Source: Dyadobacter sp. 3J3
Lineage (GTDB): Bacteria > Bacteroidota > Bacteroidia > Cytophagales > Spirosomataceae
Length of the DNA: 64,000 bases
Reading direction: 5' to 3'
Assembly (NCBI RefSeq): GCF_009801115.1
Contig: NZ_VTOL01000002.1
Span: forward strand, 248,001-312,000
The translations under genes and the position numbers were made by a program. Positions 26,754-34,923 of the stretch are shown here, one piece after another. Below the pieces are notes generated by a model that did no database searches, was not told where the DNA came from, and worked only from the letters and a program-made list of their open reading frames with translations. Numbering within the stretch: position 1 is the first letter of the stretch; each line of letters begins with the position of its first letter.

Positions 26754-27182
26754 TTATGCAAAAATACCATGCTCAATACGGCCCAATTCTGTTTTTATCA
26801 GTTCGATACCTGCATGGGTACGAAGAAACTGCATAGGTTTTACATTGCCCAAAGCCAAAATTTTACTGTTCATCCAATCCAGAAAATAATCCTTCCCCAA
26901 AACCCGGGTTCCTACTGAAAACAAATCCGCAAGTGCGATCAGATGATCAGAAACTACATTGCTAAGCAGATCTTTATCCTCATAACGCTGTAAATTTCTT
27001 GGCGTAACCGGCAAAAGAGAAATTACATCCTTCAATTCAAGGCCCGCAGAATCTGCAAGGTGTTGAATAGCTATTTTGGGAATACCATTTTCAGCAAGGT
27101 AAGCAAGATCAAAATCATTCTTCACAGAATGTTTGAGAACATTATACCCTCCCAAAAGCTCATTAACCATAAATGCTGTCAT
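26754..27182 (-). CDS. Xre/MbcA/ParS-family antitoxin (DUF2384)
   Basis: The 142-residue partner of the RES toxin has a helix-turn-helix N-terminal half (GIPKIAIQHLADSAGLELKD) and the DUF2384 toxin-binding region (SVGTRVLGKDYFLDWMNSKI, with ALGNVKPMQFLRTHAGIELI). In this family the 'LDWMN...LG...P' helix blocks the toxin active site, and the HTH represses the operon. It is directly upstream of and adjacent to the toxin gene, 83 bases after the hisD start side, so the pair has room for its own promoter. Confidence 0.9.
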   Translation of the reverse strand: MTAFMVNELLGGYNVLKHSVKNDFDLAYLAENGIPKIAIQHLADSAGLELKDVISLLPVTPRNLQRYEDKDLLSNVVSDHLIALADLFSVGTRVLGKDYFLDWMNSKILALGNVKPMQFLRTHAGIELIKTELGRIEHGIFA

Positions 27183-27265
27183 TTTTTTATCATTTTAAAA
27201 GACCGGAAATAAGTCTTTCAAATTTACGACATTTTTCCTGATTATCAGAAAATCATACTTATTTT

Positions 27266-28534
27266 TTACAAAAGTGAATTCAATCGAACGGTAACCGCAT
27301 TTTTGTGTGCATCAAGAGATTCGGCATGAGCCATGATTTCAACCGTCGGGCCAATATTTTTTATTCCCGTTTCCGAGATATGCTGTACAGTAATTTTCTT
27401 TACAAAACTATCCACAGAGACACCGCTGTAAGCACGAGCATATCCATTTGTAGGTAAGGTATGATTGGTTCCCGATGCATAATCTCCACAAGATTCCGGC
27501 GTATAATTTCCCAGAAAAATAGATCCGGCATTAAAAATCTTATCCGAAACCGATTCGGCATCTTTCACACTTAAAATTAAATGTTCCGCTGCATAATCGT
27601 TCAGGATGTCAATAGCCTCATAAGCTGAATTGACCAGAATCGCTTTGCTATTGGCAATCGACTGAGATGCAAGTTCCCGGCGAGGTAAAGCTTCAAGCTG
27701 TGTTGTCAACTCTTCATTTACCGCTGTCAAAAACTTCTCACTGGTAGAAACCAGTAAAACCTGACTGTCGGCACCATGTTCTGCCTGAGATAATAAATCC
27801 GCAGCAACAAAAGAAGCCACGGCACTATCATCCGCATAAACTGCAACCTCCGAAGGTCCAGCAGGCATATCAATCGCAATACCTTCTTTGCTGATAAGCA
27901 TCTTCGCCGTAGTAACATATTGATTTCCAGGACCGAAAATCTTATAGACCTTCGGAACACTTTCAGTTCCATAAGCCAAAGCAGCAATAGCCTGTGCACC
28001 GCCGATTCGAAAAGCAGAAGTAACACCAACCAGTTTTGCAGCAAATAAAATGGCCGGGTGATTAGAAGGGGTACAAAGAATAACTTCTTTACAACCAGCC
28101 AATTGTGCAGGAATCCCTAACATCAAAACAGTACTAAACAAAGGAGCAGTACCGCCAGGAATATAAATCCCGACCTTTTCAATACCCACACTCCGACGCC
28201 AGCAAGTAACTCCGGGCATGGTCTCAATCTTTTCAGCAGGCTGCAACTGAGCCTTGTGAAAAGTATATATATTTTGATAAGCCTGACGGATAGCAGCTTT
28301 CAATTCTTCATCCAGCTGGCCTTCTGCGGCATCAAATTCTTCCTGTGAAAAAGCAAAATCTGACAACTCAACGCCGTCAAATTTCTTTGCCAATTCACGT
28401 AAACCTTCATCTCCTTTTGTTCTTACCAAATCAAGAATAGGCAAAACTTTTCCTTCAATAGCCAAAGAATCCTGAACAGGCCGAGTCAACAGATCCGCCC
28501 ATTCACTTCTTTCAGGATAAGAAATTATATTCAT
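27266..28534 (-). CDS. hisD: histidinol dehydrogenase
   Basis: The 422-residue protein carries the HisD signatures: IYIPGGTAPLFSTVLMLGIP, KIFGPGNQYVTTAKMLI, IDMPAGPSEVAVYAD, and the zinc and catalytic region SQAEHGADSQVLL. ESCGDYASGTNHTLPTNGYA is near the C-terminus. It oxidises histidinol to histidine in two NAD-dependent steps. It lies 96 bases downstream of hisG with a short repeat in the gap, and is followed by the Xre-RES pair before hisC. Confidence 0.96.
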   Translation of the reverse strand: MNIISYPERSEWADLLTRPVQDSLAIEGKVLPILDLVRTKGDEGLRELAKKFDGVELSDFAFSQEEFDAAEGQLDEELKAAIRQAYQNIYTFHKAQLQPAEKIETMPGVTCWRRSVGIEKVGIYIPGGTAPLFSTVLMLGIPAQLAGCKEVILCTPSNHPAILFAAKLVGVTSAFRIGGAQAIAALAYGTESVPKVYKIFGPGNQYVTTAKMLISKEGIAIDMPAGPSEVAVYADDSAVASFVAADLLSQAEHGADSQVLLVSTSEKFLTAVNEELTTQLEALPRRELASQSIANSKAILVNSAYEAIDILNDYAAEHLILSVKDAESVSDKIFNAGSIFLGNYTPESCGDYASGTNHTLPTNGYARAYSGVSVDSFVKKITVQHISETGIKNIGPTVEIMAHAESLDAHKNAVTVRLNSLL

Positions 28535-28598
28535 AAACTCAATATTAAATCATCATCAAAACGGTATAATCAAGTCAAAACTTCAAACTCCACAAAAA

Positions 28599-28630
28599 GC
28601 TAAAAGCCAATTGCTAACAGCCGACAGCTA
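28599..28630. repeat. short intergenic direct repeat
   Basis: GCTAAAAGCC (28599-28608) and GCTAACAGCC (28613-28622) are near-identical ten-mers four bases apart, followed by GACAGCT. A related motif (GCGGCTGTCAGCTTG) sits in the hisG-hisS gap near 29520. Such short degenerate repeats are scattered in intergenic DNA of many Bacteroidetes. No function is evident. Confidence 0.45.
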
Positions 28631-29491
28631 TCAAAGAATCATTTTCTCGATAGGAATTACCAAAATTCCTTCCGCTCCTGCCTGTCTGATCTTTTCGATA
28701 TTTTCCCAGAAATCATTTTCATTGATCACCGAATGAATAGAACACCAGCCTTCAGTAGCCAGCGGCATCACCGTTGGTGCCTTCATTCCCGGCAGATATT
28801 TTGTAATTTCATCAACCGCGTTTGTCGGGCAGTTCAATAAAATATATTTATTGTTTTTAGCAACCTGTACCGATTTGATACGGAACAACAACTGATCCAG
28901 CAAGTCCTGTTGTCCGGCTGATAAATGCTTGCTTGAAATCATCACCGCTTCTGATTTGAAAATCGTTTCAACCTCTTTCAAACCATTGCTAAGCAAAGTA
29001 CTTCCTGAACTTACGATATCACAAACCGCATCAGCAAGACCGATACTTGGCGCAATTTCTACCGAACCACTAATTTCATGGATCTGGGCTTTAACATTGT
29101 TTTCAGCCAGATATTTCCCTAGCAGTTTCGGATAAGAAGTCGCAATACTTTTTCCTTCAAGATCCTGAACACCAGCATACTCATGTTCTCTCAAAACCCC
29201 GATTGAAAGACGGCATTTTGAAAAACCAAGTTTATGAACCGTATTGACATCACGATCAGATTCAACCGAAACATTTTCACCCACAATACCCAGATGTGCC
29301 ACGCCGTCTTCCACATATCCCGGAATATCATCATCGCGTAAAAAAAGAATTTCAGCAGGAAAATTAGTCGCAGAAGTTTTAAGTTTTCCGGCTCCGTTAT
29401 CAAAACGAATACCACATTCCTTGATCAATTTCAAAGAATCTTCACTTAGTCTTCCAGATTTTTGTATTGCAATCCTTAAAATATTATCCAT
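28631..29491 (-). CDS. hisG: ATP phosphoribosyltransferase, long form
   Basis: The 286 residues place it in the long HisG class, which has a C-terminal ACT-like regulatory domain (about 215-286, near ALKSVQVAKNNKYILLN-type sequence) that mediates histidine feedback. It opens with LRIAIQKSGRLSEDSLKLIK and contains VAHLGIVGENVSVE and the phosphoribosyl-binding region IVSSGSTLLSNGLKEVE. It performs the first step of histidine synthesis (ATP + PRPP). It lies directly downstream of hisS (71 bases). Confidence 0.95.
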   Translation of the reverse strand: MDNILRIAIQKSGRLSEDSLKLIKECGIRFDNGAGKLKTSATNFPAEILFLRDDDIPGYVEDGVAHLGIVGENVSVESDRDVNTVHKLGFSKCRLSIGVLREHEYAGVQDLEGKSIATSYPKLLGKYLAENNVKAQIHEISGSVEIAPSIGLADAVCDIVSSGSTLLSNGLKEVETIFKSEAVMISSKHLSAGQQDLLDQLLFRIKSVQVAKNNKYILLNCPTNAVDEITKYLPGMKAPTVMPLATEGWCSIHSVINENDFWENIEKIRQAGAEGILVIPIEKMIL

Positions 29492-29562
29492 GTTTTTATT
29501 AAAATTGGGCTGGGGCGTTTGCGGCTGTCAGCTTGAAATTCAGTTGTTACTTTTAAAATCTA

Positions 29563-30921
29563 TTAATTCACAGCGGCGATCAATTCCTCAATCGTTCCTT
29601 TTTGCTGTTCACCTGTTTTCATATTTTTCAATGTAAGCTGGCCGGTACTCATTTCCTCCGACCCGATCAGGATAACGAAAGGAATATTTTTACGATCTGC
29701 ATAATCCAGCTGTTTTTTCAATTTTACTGAATCCGGATACATTTCAGAATTAAGTCCGGCTTCACGTAATTTTGGCAAAATGGACAAACCATATTTGAAT
29801 GCTTCCTGATCAAAATTGGAAATCATCACTTTCGTACTGATCGTCTGATTTTCAGGAAAAAGATTCAATTCTTCCATCACGTCATAAATCCGGTCAACAC
29901 CGAAAGAAATTCCTACACCCGAAATGCCCGGAACACCAAAAGTGCCTGTCAGGTTATCATATCGTCCGCCACCACAAATACTGCCGATCTGGACATTATT
30001 TGCTTTTACTTCAAAAATAGCTCCCGTGTAATATGACAATCCTCTGGCTAAAGTTACGTCGAATTGAATCTTAGGATTTTTCAAACCGAGTGATTCTACC
30101 ATTTCCCAAACCTGTTCCAGTTCGTCAATTCCTTTTAATCCAATTTCAGAAGAAGCAAGCCATTTTCTCAGATCAGCAAAAGGATTTTCTCCACCGGTTA
30201 TAGAAAATACCGGATCTAATAAATAAATGCTTTCTTCCGAAAAATTACGATCCCGTAATTCATCAACAACTTTATCTTTCCCGATTTTATCAAGCTTGTC
30301 AATTGCAACACAAAGCGTACCTTCTTGTCCATGTGCCCCGATCATATCCGCAATTCCGGTCAGAATTTTCCTGTTATTAATTTTAACGGTAAAATCTTCA
30401 ATACCCAACTGAGGCAAAATATCATGTAAAAGCAAAACAATTTCAGCCTCACAAAGCAAAGATTCAGTACCAACCACGTCAGCATCGCACTGATAAAATT
30501 CTCGGTAACGGCCTTTCTGCGGACGATCTGCTCTCCAAACCGGCTGAATCTGATACCGTTTAAAAGGCATCACCAAAGTCCCCCGGTTCATCACCACATA
30601 ACGGGCGAATGGAACAGTAAGATCATAACGAAGACCTTTTTCTGAAATCTTGGTAGTTAATGGTTTATAGCCTGCATTCAAATCCGTTTCAGTAATTTTT
30701 TCACTAAAATTACCTGAATTTAAAAGTTTGAAAAGAAGCTGATCACCTTCATCGCCATATTTGCCCATCAAAACAGACAAGTTCTCAAAGGCCGGCGTTT
30801 CCAAAGGCTGAAATCCGTAACGTTGAAAAGAGCGACGGATCGTATCAAATATAAAGGTGCGTTTCACCATTTGTTCGGGACCAAAGTCACGGGTGCCGCG
30901 GGCAAGGCTTGGTTTACTCAT
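29563..30921 (-). CDS. hisS: histidyl-tRNA synthetase
   Basis: The class II synthetase is 452 residues. Motif 2 lies around YDLTVPFARYVVMN and FKRYQIQPVWRADRPQKGRY, the histidine A-loop in VTLARGLSYYTGAIFE, motif 3 in GGGRYDNLTGTFG and SGVGISFGVDRIYDV. An anticodon-binding domain occupies the C-terminal 90 residues. The family-specific opening PSLARGTRDFGPEQM is present. It is the first gene of the his cluster. The pairing of hisS with hisG in one direction suggests shared control, but I see no his attenuator peptide upstream. Confidence 0.96.
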   Translation of the reverse strand: MSKPSLARGTRDFGPEQMVKRTFIFDTIRRSFQRYGFQPLETPAFENLSVLMGKYGDEGDQLLFKLLNSGNFSEKITETDLNAGYKPLTTKISEKGLRYDLTVPFARYVVMNRGTLVMPFKRYQIQPVWRADRPQKGRYREFYQCDADVVGTESLLCEAEIVLLLHDILPQLGIEDFTVKINNRKILTGIADMIGAHGQEGTLCVAIDKLDKIGKDKVVDELRDRNFSEESIYLLDPVFSITGGENPFADLRKWLASSEIGLKGIDELEQVWEMVESLGLKNPKIQFDVTLARGLSYYTGAIFEVKANNVQIGSICGGGRYDNLTGTFGVPGISGVGISFGVDRIYDVMEELNLFPENQTISTKVMISNFDQEAFKYGLSILPKLREAGLNSEMYPDSVKLKKQLDYADRKNIPFVILIGSEEMSTGQLTLKNMKTGEQQKGTIEELIAAVN

Positions 30922-31090
30922 TTAATTCTAAATTCTTCAAATAGTCAATGGCTGCCATAAAAGTTTAGTTCCCCGGATAATATTTTTTGACTGACGAATT
31001 ACAGATCCAGTCAAAATGAAGAGGCATTCCAACAAATACACCAGCATTTAAAAATGTAAAGTTAGAGAGGTTATGCAATTTTTATGACTA

Positions 31091-31126
31091 TTTGCTACTT
31101 TATTTACGTAATTATTACTAATTTTG
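31091..31126 (+). promoter_or_regulatory. probable Bacteroidetes-type promoter
   Basis: TTTG at 31091-31094 and TAATTTTG at 31119-31126 match the -33 and -7 elements of Bacteroidetes promoters; the 24-base spacer is slightly long. It places the transcript start about 20-25 bases before ATG 31156. Confidence 0.45.
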
Positions 31127-31155
31127 CGGCTCTTTCACAAAACAATAATTTTAAA

Positions 31156-31308
31156 ATGGGAGTTACGGAATTAAAACGTAAGAGTCGTAGAAATAAAGCT
31201 GTGGCAAATAATCGTACAGCTACTATCAAGAATCTTTTGCGTAAGCCAGAAGTAAGAAATGTCGATGTTGAGGCAATAAAAGCACAGTTTGAAGCTAACA
31301 AGCAATAA
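31156..31308 (+). CDS. small basic protein of 50 residues
   Basis: I choose ATG 31156, since the longer frame from 31084 would run through the promoter-like boxes and code for an implausible leader. The product MGVTELKRKSRRNKAVANNR... is 50 residues, strongly basic at the N-terminus (KRKSRRNK) and predicted helical, ending VEAIKAQFEANKQ. It looks like a small nucleic-acid-binding protein; I do not recognise a named family. Its own promoter and its position as a single gene between hisS and a membrane protein gene support it being real. An RNA- or ribosome-associated role is only a guess from charge. Confidence 0.65.
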   Translation: MGVTELKRKSRRNKAVANNRTATIKNLLRKPEVRNVDVEAIKAQFEANKQ

Positions 31309-31350
31309 TCAAAGCGCCTCTCCGATACAAAGTTATCCAACAAGTCCCTG

Positions 31351-31740
31351 TCAATCTGTTTTGGTAGGGCTTTTTGTTTTTTTGTCGGATTTGCCTTTTC
31401 GGACCGGTTCTTTACGAAGCGCTTTTGCATTTACTTTCCGCAAAAGCTGACGCATACTGCGACGGGTTTCCCGGCGAACATCCAAAAGTATACGGAATCG
31501 TAAAGCCTCGCCGAAGAAAACAAGTCCGGTATTAATTAACGCCAGGCTATACAATCCCAGCAATACCCAAACCTGTGTAGGCTGGCCGATACGACGCTGG
31601 TGCGCGGCCTCACTCAGTACGCAAAGGCCAAAACTGAATAAAACAAGCCCAAGCGGAGCAAGTATAAGCCACTTGGTACGCGTTGACATTCGTTTAATAA
31701 GTTGTGCTCCTGGCGGCTTTGGGTTAATATCTGGGATCAT
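31351..31740 (-). CDS. small two-helix membrane protein with basic tail
   Basis: The 129-residue protein has two membrane helices (WLILAPLGLVLFSFGLCVL at about 24-43 and VWVLLGLYSLALINTGLVFF at about 57-76) and a very basic cytoplasmic C-terminus (RRETRRSMRQLLRKVNAKAL then a Lys/Arg-rich end). No enzymatic motif is visible and I do not recognise the family. The stop lies 42 bases from the convergent small basic gene. Confidence 0.6.
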   Translation of the reverse strand: MIPDINPKPPGAQLIKRMSTRTKWLILAPLGLVLFSFGLCVLSEAAHQRRIGQPTQVWVLLGLYSLALINTGLVFFGEALRFRILLDVRRETRRSMRQLLRKVNAKALRKEPVRKGKSDKKTKSPTKTD

Positions 31741-31799
31741 TTTAAGTAATTGTTACCTGGTAAGAACATAAAATTATTAATTTTTAATCAATTGGTTTA

Positions 31800-32570
31800 A
31801 TGAAAGCCATCATTAGTTTAGTTTTACGTTATATTCCTCGTCCCTATCTGCAATTAATTGGCCATTGGGTAGCACGTTTTCTGAGTATTTTTTACATAGG
31901 AAATAAGGTAGAATGTCCTGTTTGCAATAGCCACTACCGCCAGTTTCTGCCTTATGGAAGAAACACTTCCAGCAGAGATAATGCACTGTGTCCCCATTGC
32001 TTATCTCTGGAAAGACACCGTTTAATGGGCTTATATTTAAAACGTAAAACCAACTTTTTTAGCGCAGATCTTAAAGTTTTGCATGTAGCTCCGGAATACT
32101 GTTTTATAGACCGTTTCGAGCATATGAAAAATCTTGATTATATAACTGCTGATATTGAATCTCCGCTTGCAAAAGTGAAGATGGACATTCATGACATTCC
32201 TTTTCCTGATAATACGTTCGATGTTGCTTTTTGTAACCACGTAATGGAACATGTTGACGATTACATAAGAGCGATGAGTGAATTGCACCGGGTTTTAAAA
32301 CCAGGCGGCTGGGCGTTAATTCAGTCTCCGCAGGATTTAAAGTACGAATTTACTTACGAAGATGCTACGATTACCGATCCGCGTGAACGTGAAATACATT
32401 TTCTTCAAAATGATCATTTAAGACTTTTTGGAAGAAATTATGGAAGAGAATTGGAAAAAGGCGGATTTACAGTTACCGAGGATCGCTTTGTAATGGACGA
32501 ACTGACACCCGCGGAGGTGAAACGTTATTCCTTACCGAGCCAGGAAATTGTTTATTTCTGCCAAAAATAA
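31800..32570 (+). CDS. class I SAM-dependent methyltransferase with Cys-rich N-terminus
   Basis: The 256-residue protein has four cysteines near the N-terminus in two CxxC pairs (CPVC at about 41-44 and CPHC at about 63-66) that could bind zinc. A methyltransferase domain follows: KVLHVAPEYCFIDRFEHM in place of motif I, YITADIES (motif II), FDVAFCNHVMEHVDDYIRAM (motif IV region) and LKPGGWALIQSPQ (motif VI). The glycine-rich motif I is weak (VAPEYC). The substrate is unknown; Cys-rich methyltransferases of this sort are common near glycan genes, and a GT2 gene follows in the convergent direction. Confidence 0.78.
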   Translation: MKAIISLVLRYIPRPYLQLIGHWVARFLSIFYIGNKVECPVCNSHYRQFLPYGRNTSSRDNALCPHCLSLERHRLMGLYLKRKTNFFSADLKVLHVAPEYCFIDRFEHMKNLDYITADIESPLAKVKMDIHDIPFPDNTFDVAFCNHVMEHVDDYIRAMSELHRVLKPGGWALIQSPQDLKYEFTYEDATITDPREREIHFLQNDHLRLFGRNYGRELEKGGFTVTEDRFVMDELTPAEVKRYSLPSQEIVYFCQK

Positions 32571-32581
32571 CGCATAAAAAA

Positions 32582-32605
32582 AGCGGATGATGAAGCCGCT
32601 CTTTT
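32582..32605 (+). terminator. intrinsic terminator, bidirectional
   Basis: AGCGG (32582-32586) pairs with CCGCT (32596-32600), flanked by an A run before and CTTTT after. It lies between convergent methyltransferase and GT2 genes. The stem is short. Confidence 0.6.
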
Positions 32606-32612
32606 CATAAAA

Positions 32613-33623
32613 TCATGAAGGATATTCAATGGTCGCGCCGGTTTCCCGGTGCGATTTTTTTTCCCAGATACGCGTCCAGCCTTCCTGCATAAAACCGATT
32701 CCATATCCAAAAAGCTGTACAAAAGCGGCTAAAATTCCTAAAAACGCTACTTCTACACTTTTCGTTGAACGCAAGGCGTCAAAAAATAAAGCTAGAATTA
32801 TCAGCAAAACGCCGGCGATACCCAGATAGAAAAAGGGTTTGAAAATCCAGAACCAAAATGGAATACTGATGATCCCAACCGTAAAAAGGAACGGAATTGT
32901 GTGAACAAGTTTTAATTCTTCCGGATAGAAACGGGCAATATTAATCCGTGCACGTCCAAAAAATTTCAATTGTCTGAAAAATTGGGCGAACTCGGTCCTT
33001 CTTTTGTGATAAATAAAAGCTTCAGGAATTAAGGCTGACCGAAATCCAAGGCGTAAGGCTCCAATACTGAATAAAATATCCTCTCCCATTCTGCTCGTCT
33101 GAAAACCTCCTGTTCGCTCATAAACAACACGTGAAAGCCCCATATTGAAACTACGTGGATGGAAAGTTCCGCCCATGTTATTCTTTTTACCACGAATTCC
33201 TCCTGTTGTGATAAAGGAAGTCATGGAATAACTTATTGCTTTCTGAATCGGCGAAAAAGAAGGGTGATCCGTATCCGGGCCACCGTATAAATCGACGTAA
33301 TCCGAATTTAATTTTTGATCGACAATTGATAAATAATCCGGTTCAATCAGCGCATCGGAATCTAATAGAATAAAATAATCACCACTTGCTTTTTCAAAAC
33401 CTGTATTCCTTGCAAAACCTTGACCGCCATTTTCTTTATAATAATAATGGATATCAAGTTTTTGTTGAAATGATTGAACGACGATATCTGATTTTATTTT
33501 TGACCCGTCTTCAACGATAATTACTTCAAAATTTCTAAAAGTCTGGGTAGTCAGACAAGTCAATAATTCCTGCAATTCATCAGGACGATTATACACAGGA
33601 ATTATGACTGAATATTTACGCAT
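32613..33623 (-). CDS. GT2 family glycosyltransferase, membrane-associated
   Basis: The start is ATG 33623, one base after the hemL stop; a TTG nine bases upstream lies inside hemL. About 336 residues. The GT-A fold is clear: YSVIIPVYNRPDELQELL, VIIVEDGSKIKSD, ARNTGFEKASGDYFILLDSD (DxD-type end) and the later acidic residue in TSRMGEDILFS. Two to three C-terminal hydrophobic helices (about 245-310, PFLFTVGIISIPFWFWIF and IAGVLLIILALFF) anchor it. It transfers a sugar from a nucleotide donor; acceptor unknown. Its closeness to hemL appears to be incidental. Confidence 0.88.
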   Translation of the reverse strand: MRKYSVIIPVYNRPDELQELLTCLTTQTFRNFEVIIVEDGSKIKSDIVVQSFQQKLDIHYYYKENGGQGFARNTGFEKASGDYFILLDSDALIEPDYLSIVDQKLNSDYVDLYGGPDTDHPSFSPIQKAISYSMTSFITTGGIRGKKNNMGGTFHPRSFNMGLSRVVYERTGGFQTSRMGEDILFSIGALRLGFRSALIPEAFIYHKRRTEFAQFFRQLKFFGRARINIARFYPEELKLVHTIPFLFTVGIISIPFWFWIFKPFFYLGIAGVLLIILALFFDALRSTKSVEVAFLGILAAFVQLFGYGIGFMQEGWTRIWEKKSHRETGATIEYPS

Positions 33624-33624
33624 G

Positions 33625-34917
33625 TTATCCAATTACTTCTTTTAGGGATTCTTCATTGGCTTCAATAATTCTATCAATATGGCTGTCTTCAAGCGCCGTT
33701 GATAAAAACATACTTTCAAACTGGGAAGGCCCCATGTATATTCCACGGTCAAGCATTGCATGGAAATATTTCCCAAACAGAGGCAGGTTTGAAGATTTCG
33801 CAGATGGAAAATCCGTAACAGCCTGATCTGTAAAAAACAAAGTATACATCGATCCAATACTGTTGATCGTGTAATTCAGTCCAAGTTTTTTCATTGAATT
33901 GGTAAAACCATTTACCAGTCTATGACCTGACAATTCCAGTTTGGTATACACTTCCGGATGCTCATTAAGATAATTCAACATCGTTAAACCCGCAGCCATC
34001 GCAATAGGATTTCCAGACAAAGTTCCAGCCTGATAAACCGGTCCCAAAGGAGAAACCCAGTTCATAATTTCCGCTTTCCCACCGTAAGCACCAACGGGCA
34101 TACCGCCGCCAATTATTTTTCCAAGTGTCGTCAAATCCGGTTTAATACCAAATCTTTCCTGGGCACCACCTTTTGAAAGACGAAATCCTGTCATGACTTC
34201 ATCAAAAATAAACACAATTCCTTCTTCATCGCAAATTTTGCGAAGTCCCTCCAGAAAACCTTCCGCTGGCAAAACGCAACCCATATTACCTACAACAGGT
34301 TCCAGGATCAAAGCAGCAATGTGGCCTTTATTAGCGTCAACCAGTTTCTTAACCGCTGCCAAATCATTGTAAGGAGCGGTCAGTGTATCATTCGCAACAC
34401 CTTTTGTAACGCCCGGACTATCCGGAGTTCCAAAAGTTACAGCACCACTACCTGCTGCTATCAAAAAACTATCACCATGTCCGTGATAACAACCTTCAAA
34501 CTTGATGATTTTATCCCGACCTGTAAAACCTCGCGCAACGCGAATGGCTGACATGGTAGCTTCCGTACCTGAATTTACCATGCGTACTTTTTCAATCGAA
34601 GGCACCATGGTAGTGATCAATTCTGCCATTTCCACCTCTCTTCTTGTGGGTGCGCCAAAAGAAAAAGAATGCTGAATCGCATCAGAAACTGCTTTTTGAA
34701 TTAATTCATGCCCATGGCCCAAAATCATCGGTCCCCAGGAATTAATTAATTCTATGTACTCGTTGTCATCTTCATCATAAACATAAGGTCCTTTTGCTGA
34801 TTTGATAAAAATCGGCGAACCCCCTACTGCACGAAATGCACGAACAGGTGAATTTACACCACCTGGAATAAAATGCTGCGCCTTCTCAAATAAGGCCTGA
34901 CTTGTTGAAATATTCAT
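33625..34917 (-). CDS. hemL: glutamate-1-semialdehyde 2,1-aminomutase
   Basis: The 430-residue PLP enzyme of tetrapyrrole synthesis has [20 protein letters not shown] at the N-terminus, [52 protein letters not shown] and the PLP lysine in [19 protein letters not shown]. It converts glutamate-1-semialdehyde to 5-aminolevulinate, so this organism uses the C5 route. The other haem genes are not in the window. The GT2 gene follows after one base; the TPR/PBP gene precedes it by six bases. Confidence 0.96.
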   Translation of the reverse strand: MNISTSQALFEKAQHFIPGGVNSPVRAFRAVGGSPIFIKSAKGPYVYDEDDNEYIELINSWGPMILGHGHELIQKAVSDAIQHSFSFGAPTRREVEMAELITTMVPSIEKVRMVNSGTEATMSAIRVARGFTGRDKIIKFEGCYHGHGDSFLIAAGSGAVTFGTPDSPGVTKGVANDTLTAPYNDLAAVKKLVDANKGHIAALILEPVVGNMGCVLPAEGFLEGLRKICDEEGIVFIFDEVMTGFRLSKGGAQERFGIKPDLTTLGKIIGGGMPVGAYGGKAEIMNWVSPLGPVYQAGTLSGNPIAMAAGLTMLNYLNEHPEVYTKLELSGHRLVNGFTNSMKKLGLNYTINSIGSMYTLFFTDQAVTDFPSAKSSNLPLFGKYFHAMLDRGIYMGPSQFESMFLSTALEDSHIDRIIEANEESLKEVIG

Positions 34918-34923
34918 ATATGA

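Noticed and set aside
26310..27182. Prophage or integrative element carrying the toxin-antitoxin pair
   Set aside because: No integrase, att-like direct repeats or phage genes near it.
28599..28630. CRISPR repeat
   Set aside because: Only two ten-base near-copies with a 4-base gap; no spacers or cas genes.
31343..31371. Terminator after the small basic gene
   Set aside because: The stem needs a bulge and is weak, so I did not list it.
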